Below are positions 39,201 to 45,615 of a stretch of 64,000 nucleotides of DNA, in pieces; the first letter of the stretch is position 1; each line of letters starts with the position of its first letter. This stretch comes from Chitinophaga pinensis. Lineage in GTDB: Bacteria; Bacteroidota; Bacteroidia; UKL13-3. Below the pieces are notes generated by a model that saw only the letters and a program-made list of their open reading frames with translations, had not been told where the DNA came from and ran no database searches. The stretch spans positions 1-64,000 of the forward strand of contig CAMDHZ010000005.1 in NCBI GenBank assembly GCA_945898275.1, given 5' to 3'. A program made the position numbers and the translations under genes.

Positions 39201-39428
39201 GTCTTTAATATCGACATCAATGGTGAAGAAATGTATGACCTTAAAATTTGGAACCGTTGGGGTGGTTTAGTATTTGAAAGCACAAAATCAGATTTTATGT
39301 GGAATGGACGCACCCAAAATGTGGGTGAAGAAAATCCAGAAGGTACCTACTACTTTGTATTCAAGTACGCCTTAAGAGGTCAGACTGAAGAAACAGTTAG
39401 AGGTTCAATAACCCTGATTAGAGATTAA
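33294..39428 (+). CDS. Giant T9SS type B secreted protein (2044 residues)
   Basis: The signal peptide (FWVIAVLLSASSFAQ) leads into PKD-like units (FDWGNGDSTV, KWEFDDGTFYN, IRWEFGDQYAPR, WDWGDGTVTIDSF, IYWDFESDGVVDF) scattered through long stretches with no recognised fold. These stretches are rich in Pro, Tyr, Asp and Asn. The last 90 residues (from about 1955) are a gliding-motility-associated type B domain (VPNVFTPNGDGKNDVFNI ... IWNRWGGLVFES). It should be exported by the T9SS, with a PorP/SprF-type partner by analogy to SprB. The role is unknown, and adhesion is a guess. It follows the sigma factor and the membrane protein on the same strand and ends at a strong terminator. Confidence 0.87.
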   Translation: MNRLFTRLAFWVIAVLLSASSFAQTLSLDVGPNIICFGKPLQIRAVLTGVSPTDVTAYRFDWGNGDSTVNFIGNPVVNFATKQYAAAGVYLITVTARFSNRGPLTASYIDTVYNLPVAGFSLTSLDSQCYSGNSYCFKEAATQGLAPSLPLVLRTLTYGDGNQDQLAIGETKCHTFGKGGVPFNVGYSVSDIGGCASQAFRSIYVGNDLRPRFAVSGNPRCDTTPYVFINQTPTSPSSLQWFKWEFDDGTFYNSSDPIVPADLVWWSNFTHNYTKNGVFNPTLTIKGKFLNCSESFQYSMSGNQLPENIIVRYDLRSRRGSMNDTIADSVCIANLMQGGVCLYNMYPLQGVNTPIQILWDFADPNANPPGSDKFLNQTGPCYKYQGQGHYFPKLYVQCPGKPLKRLDFWSRISEPSPSDTLYNVPPIPNPRLHTINGYIFSATDRISKYRWIPVSGGVPRDSIVSYWKYFTDDTLDRYKFKRRADLVGFGVNVLGPTVAIENPIIPIVVKQNLKVQCAPTFPVEFVNASSIYQSHNLYIRWEFGDQYAPRCTSFSVPDPSKPNGGMQPYTTAIDLANRTLPRFVFRGNIYPGGVNCAFSHDTLPIHKYERWSRIYQWQRNGHDYPPYDSSATGWTKDPAQASPGGKKLVAPIDLADWGKPMFSSGPTPSRIDTLDMYPQDIQPNRPITVRNGVIPDPIANYYGYWELTLPNGTTADTSGFLRQSPGGPNLNMPNMPNGISRRYRGNTVIPGTNMTMYEYIFNRVVQRCPTVTLLMKDSFNNQSADPIKDFRKIYMNMADSSLVISQEHQLSEGSPKFIMATDTFSWRKGNVNIVSNPKTFYYKQKHHFDSLRYSPTFDIYYFPSDSTFNPITSTVSFCGEAWKYVKPQDTIYVGTNMVIVPADSVIEYVDVCRFIKYSVRYNSYNYDLLLDSSTMGYYILFPEDHFFVDGLDCGGTSTLQLPLVGADAFGLGRTGKICPDLFSGASGGRIRFEFGRVDTIPGTYPDCGGRTFMLFNYDSLADRRDQTPCDLDGFVHYDGSWGGAPPGQNLMTPGGNTWPSFNNAPNFNPLTVWTGPGGTSSITHYLPAGPWPYTNSPVDPKGYVTVGLMLGSGCNNSGCTGPDPNCISDTVWYHKFLHLITLNATFTFRKAGGNIAYGVPSRLPSQDYTYDSAQFYPSTAGPLPNGNWREPWNRLYGKGDIIEFETYVKEQDFVLADIWDWGDGTVTIDSFYTNQQDTFVTLDPVNFPNDSVFFERYTYPINRVRFFVSTETIPFTVLSATVPHPMGVRVFRGIKRDTIWRCDDPTHAFPPQSIKVTNVLIDSAFHLWPLTHQYFKSSYEMTAGPGTTIKRGAITPVDHILVTTTQCLNSKQRQLVVGTVDTFTVFEKNGLSDGVFCIGQEALFVDSIRYWFPKPYGTNNVFGPSRPLDIPDYTFPGGEVEIYNDNHGRAMNGYPNDSIKTFVNYSKYYVTTAATCPFGWVQQAGTINNTCYKIDTAFFERIYWDFESDGVVDFAGKNARHTYKVPGKYTVSMITRDTVGYYDTCFTVLNVVEPVARISSADLFNCDNPVQFFDSSYIVDGCVADQGFPCDNVDWRRWWFGDAGFDSMAWRSEAPNPTYAYKKNGWYSIMQVLKTQQGCYDTARKDIYLRGPRPRIKLLGDTLGCTPYRLKIVSYPNDSGIFSVTPATFIRPGRPDGAYETILLNNPDTIEVVYDYEGVYELTAVGYDTYPITNALCPPVVVPDTAGGEKRIKIYVKNPYKVEVASSKNLVCVGEPFIISNRSSMDTITKFRMYAYNSNYTAIVDTMFKTNYLQDTSFGYIFQTAGTYNLVMQSTSFIENTPKCSSTDTVTIKAVKAKADLRIDSIGVPKYIVWNESDSTSADAYVWRVYNPDGAIRTEVQVPSNSDKFFNLGELDFKNDIGVFKVCVWAVTKGLEYCIDSACKEVTNNFEVKIKVPNVFTPNGDGKNDVFNIDINGEEMYDLKIWNRWGGLVFESTKSDFMWNGRTQNVGEENPEGTYYFVFKYALRGQTEETVRGSITLIRD

Positions 39429-39446
39429 TATTTTGAGTTTATTTAA

Positions 39447-39478
39447 AAGAGGCTGCCAAAGGCAGCCTCTTTTTTTTA
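39447..39478 (+). terminator. Strong intrinsic terminator of the sigma/type B cluster
   Basis: The stem AAAGAGGCTGCC / GGCAGCCTCTTT has a short A-rich loop and is followed by eight T. It closely resembles the terminator at 13771 after the other giant gene. Confidence 0.9.
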
Positions 39479-39490
39479 TACCTAATGTAA

Positions 39491-39964
39491 ATGAATGTGA
39501 AAAATTTGGTTCAAACCGCCTTTGTGTTATTTATATTAAACTTTGCAGCTTGTAAAAGTAAACAGGTATACCAAGCTTCAAACCTACCTGCAAGCTATCT
39601 CGAATTTGGCACGTTTAATACAAGCTCTGGCGTTAAAGTTTCATGGATCTTTCTAGAGAACGGACAGGTTTTTTATAAGAATAATTTGTTTATATCTGAG
39701 CAAAAGCCCCTGAAAAAAGCCACTGCCTCTTCATTGTTTGCTGAAGCCAAACGGGTTAAACGTTCTGGATATAAAATTAGAGTTGAGGGTGCCTACATGG
39801 CACATATTACATTAAAATCAAGTGTTCAAGATACCGAGTATACCTGGACATGGCCTTATGGTGGTTCAAAAGATTACCCAGATGAATTAAAAGCATTATA
39901 TATCCAAGTTGAAAATGCTTTAAAGCTAACTAGTAGTATTTCCTCACCTATTCTACCTGATTAA
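39491..39964 (+). CDS. Small lipoprotein of unknown function
   Basis: The protein has 157 residues. The signal (FVLFILNFAAC) ends in a lipobox, with the acylated Cys near residue 21. The rest is a mixed soluble domain with TWTWPYGGSKDYPDELKALY near the end, as in small Bacteroidota proteins of unknown role. No catalytic motif was seen. The start lies just after the terminator of the preceding giant gene, so it needs its own promoter, which I could not identify. A full copy of the dispersed motif lies in its first codons. Confidence 0.7.
   Translation: MNVKNLVQTAFVLFILNFAACKSKQVYQASNLPASYLEFGTFNTSSGVKVSWIFLENGQVFYKNNLFISEQKPLKKATASSLFAEAKRVKRSGYKIRVEGAYMAHITLKSSVQDTEYTWTWPYGGSKDYPDELKALYIQVENALKLTSSISSPILPD
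39505..39518 (+). repeat. Dispersed motif copy in a lipoprotein signal sequence
   Basis: TTTGGTTCAAACCG, a full copy encoding LVQT in the lipoprotein signal peptide. Confidence 0.75.
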
Positions 39965-39967
39965 ATT

Positions 39968-40852
39968 TTATTTAGCGAATCTTCTTTTAACAATTCTTTC
40001 TAGTTCTACTACTAATTCATTGTTATTGGTCCAAGTATTTTGATGTTTAAGCTCACTAAGAATTCTTAAGGCATCATTTAAATCAAGGGCTTGGTTCAAC
40101 CTATCTATTGATTTGGCATACTCAAAAACATTTTTATTAAATAGCTCATTTACAAATGCAATTTTCTTGTTTAAGGTTATTGCGCCTTTTATATTGTCAA
40201 TAGGTGCTTCTAATGTTTTCTCTACTATAGGACTAATATTTTCTTTGCTATTTTTATCATTGTAAGTCGCCTCTCTTTCTTTGTATATTTCATTGAGTGG
40301 CGTGGCTGGTTTTTCAGAGATTTCTGGCATTACAGTTTTTAATATTCTCTTATTCTCAACTGCTTTTTCAATGTTAATTTCTATAGGAAATTCAGTTTTT
40401 GGAATTATTGCGTGTTCTTTTGGGAATGCTATAAATTCTGGTTCAATTGGGTTTTCAATTGGTAGAGGTAATTCTTCAATGGGCTCTGTTGTTTTTATTT
40501 CAATTTCATCAAGGGTAGTTTCAGGAGAAACGTCTTTCAATAAGTCCTTAAAATCATGAACTTCAACCATTGGTGAAATTGGTTTTTCAATTTTTGGTAT
40601 TTCAATGGTTTCTTCTGGTTTTAGGGTTTGAACCATGTTCTGTGCTGGGGTTTGTTGATCTTGATCCTCTGTCTTCAATTTTAAAATGAGTTCAAACAAA
40701 TCAATGCACTGTTTTTTAAGTAGTTCTTTTTCAAGAATTGAGAAAGTTGTTCCATTTGATAATATTTGTTTAATATTTTGGTGCAGGTCCTCAGTTTTTC
40801 CCTTTAATTTGCTTATAAGTTGCAGTGAATTCATTTTAATTAGATTATTCAT
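39968..40852 (-). CDS. Acidic protein of unknown function with conserved-looking ends
   Basis: The protein has 294 residues with no signal peptide or membrane segment. Residues about 1-65 form a helical start (SKLKGKTEDLHQNIKQIL). The middle (about 70-215) is rich in Glu, Pro, Ile and Lys and looks disordered. The last 70 residues (KKIAFVNELFNKNVFEYAKSI ... LVVELERIVKRRFAK) resemble a C-terminal element I have seen in Bacteroidota hypothetical proteins. It may be a scaffold or regulatory protein. The ATG at 40834 (MNSLQL) is an alternative start. It converges on the lipoprotein gene with a three-base gap and carries the motif core at 40625. Confidence 0.6.
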   Translation of the reverse strand: MNNLIKMNSLQLISKLKGKTEDLHQNIKQILSNGTTFSILEKELLKKQCIDLFELILKLKTEDQDQQTPAQNMVQTLKPEETIEIPKIEKPISPMVEVHDFKDLLKDVSPETTLDEIEIKTTEPIEELPLPIENPIEPEFIAFPKEHAIIPKTEFPIEINIEKAVENKRILKTVMPEISEKPATPLNEIYKEREATYNDKNSKENISPIVEKTLEAPIDNIKGAITLNKKIAFVNELFNKNVFEYAKSIDRLNQALDLNDALRILSELKHQNTWTNNNELVVELERIVKRRFAK

Positions 40853-40890
40853 GCAAATTTTAGGATAAGAATTAAAGATTAATTAACATT

Positions 40891-40924
40891 TTTGTTTGGC
40901 TACAATGTAATCGCATACTATTTG
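40891..40924 (+). promoter_or_regulatory. Possible promoter of tdk
   Basis: TTTG at 40895-40898 is followed after 17 bases by TACTATTTG (40916-40924). This is close to the -33 TTTG / -7 TAnnTTTG pair of Bacteroidota but has one extra base in the -7 box. It ends 11 bases before the tdk ATG. Confidence 0.35.
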
Positions 40925-40935
40925 AAACACTAAAC

Positions 40936-41532
40936 ATGTCTGAAGAAATGTTCATAGAACCCCGCTATTTTCCTCATCATCGCAAAGGATGGATAGAGGT
41001 TGTATGTGGTTCTATGTTTTCTGGTAAGACAGAAGAGTTGATTCGTAGGGTTAATCGGGCAAAAATCGCTGGTCAAAAGGTAGAAATCTTCAAACCCACT
41101 ATTGATAGAAGGTATCATGAAGTTGAAGTTACTTCTCATAATGATAACAAAATAATTTCTACGCCAGTTGATAGCCCATTGAATATTCTTTTAATGGTTA
41201 ACACTGCCACTGTTGTTGCCATTGATGAAGCACAATTTTTTGATGATGGACTGATTTATGTTGCGGAGAATTTAGCCTCCAAAGGAATTAGAGTTATGAT
41301 TGCTGGACTTGATATGGATTATTTGGGAAATCCATTTGGACCAATGCCTAAATTAATGGCTGTTGCAGAATATGTAACGAAAGTTCATGCTATTTGCGTT
41401 TCTTGTGGTGATTTAGCTACACACTCTTTTCGAAAAGTTAACAATCAAGCATTAATTATGCTTGGAGAAACAGAGTCTTATGAAGCACGTTGCAGGCATT
41501 GTTTTAATAAAGGAATGAGTGAACAAATATGA
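40936..41532 (+). CDS. tdk: Thymidine kinase
   Basis: It phosphorylates thymidine to dTMP in the pyrimidine salvage pathway. The 198 residues fit type II TK. The P-loop is GSMFSGKTEEL near residues 26-36. VVAIDEAQFF carries the catalytic Glu and Asp region. A zinc site is formed by C-V-S-C near 157 and C-R-H-C near 187. The substrate lasso region follows. The next gene, a glycosyltransferase, overlaps its stop as ATGA (41529-41532), so the two are translationally coupled, though their roles are unrelated. Confidence 0.95.
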   Translation: MSEEMFIEPRYFPHHRKGWIEVVCGSMFSGKTEELIRRVNRAKIAGQKVEIFKPTIDRRYHEVEVTSHNDNKIISTPVDSPLNILLMVNTATVVAIDEAQFFDDGLIYVAENLASKGIRVMIAGLDMDYLGNPFGPMPKLMAVAEYVTKVHAICVSCGDLATHSFRKVNNQALIMLGETESYEARCRHCFNKGMSEQI

Positions 41533-42749
41533 TAGATAAAAAGGATCTTATCTTTTTTTCAGTAACCCGTTGGAATCAATCTAATCCTGGTTCATCTATT
41601 TCTTTACTCAAAGAATTTAGTAAGCATTATCGCGTTTTTTTTATAGAAAGACCCTATTCTATTTGGGATTTGATTAAGAGTTGGGATAGCTTTGCTTTAA
41701 AACAAAGGAAATTTGCTGTCTTGTTTCGTCACAAGCCTTATTTAGAGGTTGATACTGGGTTTTCAAACTTTGTGGTAGTAACACCAGGTTTATGTTTGCC
41801 TGTTAATTTTTTACCCAAAGGAATAATTTATAAATTATTCAATGCCTACAATAATTTGGTGGTTGCAAGGGCTATTAAATCTGCTATTCGTAAGTATCAA
41901 GTCAAAGATTTTATTTACTTCAATTATTTTAATCCAGTAATTCTTCCAGTTTTTGAAAGTATTTTCTACAAGCCAAAAATCAATGTTTATTATGTCACTA
42001 ATGATATAAATACCTCTAAATATTTGTCAAAACATGGCGCTGCTGCAGAGCAAAAAACACTCGAAGAGACAGACCTTGTTTTGGTAAATTCTAAGTTTCA
42101 TTATGATAGAATTTTAAAAAAGAAATTAAACATGCATTACTTTCCAAATGCAGTTGATTTGCCATTCTTTGAAAGTATTCGCAACAAGGAAATTGCAAGG
42201 CCCTATGATTTGCTTAATATAGGGGATACAAAGGTGTTAATGTATTGCGGATATATCAGTAGTATAAGGTTAGATTACCAATTGTTGAGAGCGGTATGTG
42301 AGAATTTCCCTCAGTATTTAGTTGTTTTAATAGGCACTTATGATGAGGTAGATTTAATCCGGTATAAGCTAGATCAAATCCCAAATCTTATTATACTTGG
42401 TAATAGACGTTATGAGTCTATTCCATCTTACCTCAAAGTAGCCTCGGTAACGCTGATTCCTTATTTATGTAATGAACTAAACATTGGTTCATGCCCCCTA
42501 AAACTTAATGAATATTTGGCCATGGGAAAACCAGTAGTTTCAACCAATTTTAGTCCAGATATGCAAGCATTTAAAGATGTAGTTTATGTGGCAAATGATT
42601 ACGAAGACTTTTTAAATTCAATTGAGTTGGCCATCATTGAAGATCACGTAGGATTGCAACATAGCAGAATAGAGGTGGCTGCTCATAATACTTGGGAAAT
42701 AAGGGCTGAACAATTTAAACTTTTAATTGAAACCTTTTTAGCCAAATAG
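41529..42749 (+). CDS. GT4-like glycosyltransferase
   Basis: The protein has 406 residues in two Rossmann-like halves. The N-terminal half begins FFSVTRWNQSNPGSSISLLKEFSK. The C-terminal half has the nucleotide-sugar binding pattern CPLKLNEYLAMGKPVVSTNF near 335-355 and the typical YCGYISSIRLDY start of the donor domain. It probably transfers a sugar from a nucleotide donor to a cell-surface or lipid acceptor in the cytoplasm. Donor and acceptor are not evident. The ATGA overlap with tdk couples their translation. It is convergent with the VWA gene. Confidence 0.85.
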   Translation: MIDKKDLIFFSVTRWNQSNPGSSISLLKEFSKHYRVFFIERPYSIWDLIKSWDSFALKQRKFAVLFRHKPYLEVDTGFSNFVVVTPGLCLPVNFLPKGIIYKLFNAYNNLVVARAIKSAIRKYQVKDFIYFNYFNPVILPVFESIFYKPKINVYYVTNDINTSKYLSKHGAAAEQKTLEETDLVLVNSKFHYDRILKKKLNMHYFPNAVDLPFFESIRNKEIARPYDLLNIGDTKVLMYCGYISSIRLDYQLLRAVCENFPQYLVVLIGTYDEVDLIRYKLDQIPNLIILGNRRYESIPSYLKVASVTLIPYLCNELNIGSCPLKLNEYLAMGKPVVSTNFSPDMQAFKDVVYVANDYEDFLNSIELAIIEDHVGLQHSRIEVAAHNTWEIRAEQFKLLIETFLAK

Positions 42750-42752
42750 GCT

Positions 42753-44837
42753 TTATATGTGGCCATTCCATTTTCTAATGAGCCATTCTCCTGTCATTAT
42801 CATTAGGATTAAAGCAAATAACCATTTAGCATTTAAAAGAAGTTGCAAATCTTCTTCTTCATAAACAATAGGTTTTATTTGTGCATTCTCTTGTAAGGAT
42901 TTTTTAAGCTTTTCTATTTCGTTTGGTAAAAACATACTTCCACCTGTTTCATTTGCTAAAGCATTGAGCATTCCATGGTCGGCTTTGGTTTGAACCAACT
43001 CTGTTTGCAAGGCCTGAACCATGAATTTCCCCTTTTTTATAGGATATGATTTATTATTCAATACAGATGCCTCATAAGAATATATGCCTGGTCCTAATCT
43101 GCCTGCGTTTAACTCATAACCTTTGCCATTCTTTGATAAATTGTATTGATAACTTCTTCCATTTTCTCCAAGTATTTTTAAATCAATTTCTTGGTTTTGG
43201 ATAAGTTCAAAAGACTCATTATAAATTTCAGCTTCAAATAACACTGCTTCTGTTTCATCAAAGCGCTTTTTCATTGGGTAAATTCTAAACCTACTCTGAT
43301 CTGTATTTGAAGCAGTCCATTGCACAATTTTCGAAATAAAATTCTGAGTAATTAACTGGTTTTGGTTCAATAAGAAATCTTGTAAACGCCATTTCCAAAA
43401 TCCTTCACCTGCTAAAACTGCATACTTCAATTCTTTGGCCTGACTAAAAAACAACAATGGATTATTGGTTTTAACATACCCTAATTGTTGATTAAGCAAG
43501 GTTGAAACATCTGTCGAAACTTTGTAAGTTCCATATAAACTAATAAGGGGAGGAGCCTTTTTTATGAATTCATTGAGCTGTTCGTCTATGATGAATTGAG
43601 AAAAATTTTCATTTATCCAACCTTGGGTTTCATTATAATTTTGTGGTGGTCCTATAATATTTACAATTCCAAGATTAGCAAGAGCATTTGCGTTACTTTG
43701 TTTTCCAAGCACAAAAAATATGGGTTTATTTCTTTGCTTTAAGGTTTTTATTAAAGTCTCTCCAGTGCTATTTAATCCAGGTAATTGGTGCAAAATAAAT
43801 AAGGAAGCATCGTTTAAATGTTCTTCCTTATAATCTTGTATAAGATAACTAAAAACATCAAAATTTTGGTTCGTTTTTAAGGTTTGAACCAAAGCGCTAA
43901 CGTCGGGATGAGGACTCTGTGCAAGTAGCACAATTTTTTGTTTGGATTTAAGTGATTCTATTTGAAATGAGTAAACATTATTCAATAAATTCTTTTCTCC
44001 CAAAAGTGGTTTAAGTCTTAATTGATAGGTGTGCAATCCTTCTGAGGCCGCCGGCATATTCAGTGTTAAAATTTCACTGGCAGGGTCGTTGTTAAGCCTG
44101 AGTTGGCCATTTAGGATGGTTTTTGAATTTTCGCTAATCGAATACTCAATTAAACTTCCTTTGAAATAATTTGCAGCGATATTGGCTTGAACCAAGAAGT
44201 TATTTCCTTCAAATACAATTTCATTGTGTTTGATATGTTTAATCCAAACATCTTTTTTGCGCGAACTATCGCCAAAAGCAATGGTATAAATTCTTGTTTT
44301 TTGTTGAATCGCTTCATACAAGGGCTGTTCTCCAACATTGTAAATACCGTCACTTGCCAAAATCATTCCAGCAAGGTTAAGGTTATAATGCGCTTCACTT
44401 ACGGTTTTAATTCCTTCCGAAAGATTACTTTGTTTTTCACTAAAGCTGATGCTATCACTTTGCCTTGTTTTTTCGCCAATGGTATAGGTTTTCACCAAGT
44501 AATCTTCACCTAATTCTTGCTGTAATTTTAATAATTCTGAAACCGCAGCATTAACAGAAGTTTTAGCAGAAGTTTCCTGCACCATAGAGCTAGAATTGTC
44601 TATTAGAAGCGCAATGATAGGTTTATCAGTTCTTTGGAGTTTAAGTTGAAATAACGGACCTAAGACTAGAAAAAGAATTAGGAAAATAGCACTAAATCTT
44701 AAAAAATAGAGAACCCTTCTCAGCCAAACATTTGCTAAGGTTAATGGATTATTTTGGTATAAGAAATAACTAATTCCGGCCGATAACAGAAGCCAAATTA
44801 AAATAAAAGCAAATGGATAGGGAGTACTAAAACTCAT
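42753..44837 (-). CDS. VWA-domain membrane protein (BatA/BatB-like topology)
   Basis: The protein has 694 residues. Two N-terminal membrane segments (about 8-27 and 40-62) are followed by a von Willebrand A-like domain with MIDAS-type DNSSSM near 80-85. A long periplasmic part follows with an Ig-like segment around 560-620, and a last membrane segment lies near the C-terminus (WLFALILMIMTGEWLI). Such proteins in Bacteroidota are usually linked to envelope homeostasis, but the exact role is unknown. It is the last gene of a minus-strand run, three bases after fabG. It carries two copies of the motif core, at 42987 and 43881, each encoding LVQT. Confidence 0.75.
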   Translation of the reverse strand: MSFSTPYPFAFILIWLLLSAGISYFLYQNNPLTLANVWLRRVLYFLRFSAIFLILFLVLGPLFQLKLQRTDKPIIALLIDNSSSMVQETSAKTSVNAAVSELLKLQQELGEDYLVKTYTIGEKTRQSDSISFSEKQSNLSEGIKTVSEAHYNLNLAGMILASDGIYNVGEQPLYEAIQQKTRIYTIAFGDSSRKKDVWIKHIKHNEIVFEGNNFLVQANIAANYFKGSLIEYSISENSKTILNGQLRLNNDPASEILTLNMPAASEGLHTYQLRLKPLLGEKNLLNNVYSFQIESLKSKQKIVLLAQSPHPDVSALVQTLKTNQNFDVFSYLIQDYKEEHLNDASLFILHQLPGLNSTGETLIKTLKQRNKPIFFVLGKQSNANALANLGIVNIIGPPQNYNETQGWINENFSQFIIDEQLNEFIKKAPPLISLYGTYKVSTDVSTLLNQQLGYVKTNNPLLFFSQAKELKYAVLAGEGFWKWRLQDFLLNQNQLITQNFISKIVQWTASNTDQSRFRIYPMKKRFDETEAVLFEAEIYNESFELIQNQEIDLKILGENGRSYQYNLSKNGKGYELNAGRLGPGIYSYEASVLNNKSYPIKKGKFMVQALQTELVQTKADHGMLNALANETGGSMFLPNEIEKLKKSLQENAQIKPIVYEEEDLQLLLNAKWLFALILMIMTGEWLIRKWNGHI

Positions 44838-44840
44838 TTT

Positions 44841-45584
44841 TTACATTACCATACCGCCACAAACATTGATGGTTTGCCCACTAATGTATGCAGAAGCATC
44901 ACTTGCTAAAAACAAAACACAGTTTGCAACATCTTCTGGTTTTCCTCCTCTTTTAAGTGGAATCGTTTTAATCCATTCAGCTTTTACTTCTTCTGATAAG
45001 GTTTCTGTCATTTCTGTTTCAATAAAACCTGGTGCAATGGCGTTGCAACGAATATTTCTTGAACCAAGTTCTTTAGCCACACTTTTTGTTAAACCTATCA
45101 TTCCGGCTTTTGAGGCAGCATAATTAGCTTGTCCAGCATTTCCAGTAATTCCAACAATAGAAGTAATATTGATGATGGAGCCCATTTTTGCTTTCATCAT
45201 GGGTTTCATAGCAGCTTTGGTCATCGCAAAAGCAGATTTTAAATTGGTATCCATTACTTCATCCCATTGCTGTTCGCTCATGCGCATCATCAATGTATCG
45301 CGTGTTATTCCAGCATTGTTTACGAGTACATCCAAGTTTCCAAAGTCTACTAAAATTTCATCCACTAATTTTTCTGCTTCTGCAAACTCAGCTGCATTAC
45401 TTTGGTATCCTTTGGCTTTAATCCCTAAAGCTTGCAATTCTGCCTCAAATGCTTTTGCCTTTTCAACCGAACTCACAAATGTGAAGGCAATATTAGCGCC
45501 TGCTTGTGCCAATTTAAATGCAATTCCTTTTCCAATTCCGCGCGTTGCGCCAGTTACTAAAGCTGTTTTTCCTTGTAAATTCAT
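44841..45584 (-). CDS. fabG: 3-oxoacyl-[acyl-carrier-protein] reductase
   Basis: This NADPH-dependent enzyme reduces 3-oxoacyl-ACP in fatty acid elongation, in the cytoplasm. The 247 residues fit FabG. The Rossmann motif TGATRGIGKGIA is near residue 11, with NNAG near 90. The catalytic Ser-Tyr-Lys set appears in NITSIVG and YAASKAG. The C-terminus PEDVANCVLFLASDASAYISGQTINVCGGM is typical. It lies 31 bases after the ABC exporter gene and three before the VWA gene, suggesting one transcript dealing with the envelope. Confidence 0.95.
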   Translation of the reverse strand: MNLQGKTALVTGATRGIGKGIAFKLAQAGANIAFTFVSSVEKAKAFEAELQALGIKAKGYQSNAAEFAEAEKLVDEILVDFGNLDVLVNNAGITRDTLMMRMSEQQWDEVMDTNLKSAFAMTKAAMKPMMKAKMGSIINITSIVGITGNAGQANYAASKAGMIGLTKSVAKELGSRNIRCNAIAPGFIETEMTETLSEEVKAEWIKTIPLKRGGKPEDVANCVLFLASDASAYISGQTINVCGGMVM

Positions 45585-45615
45585 TTACTTAACGTTTTGT
45601 GCGAATATACTCAAT

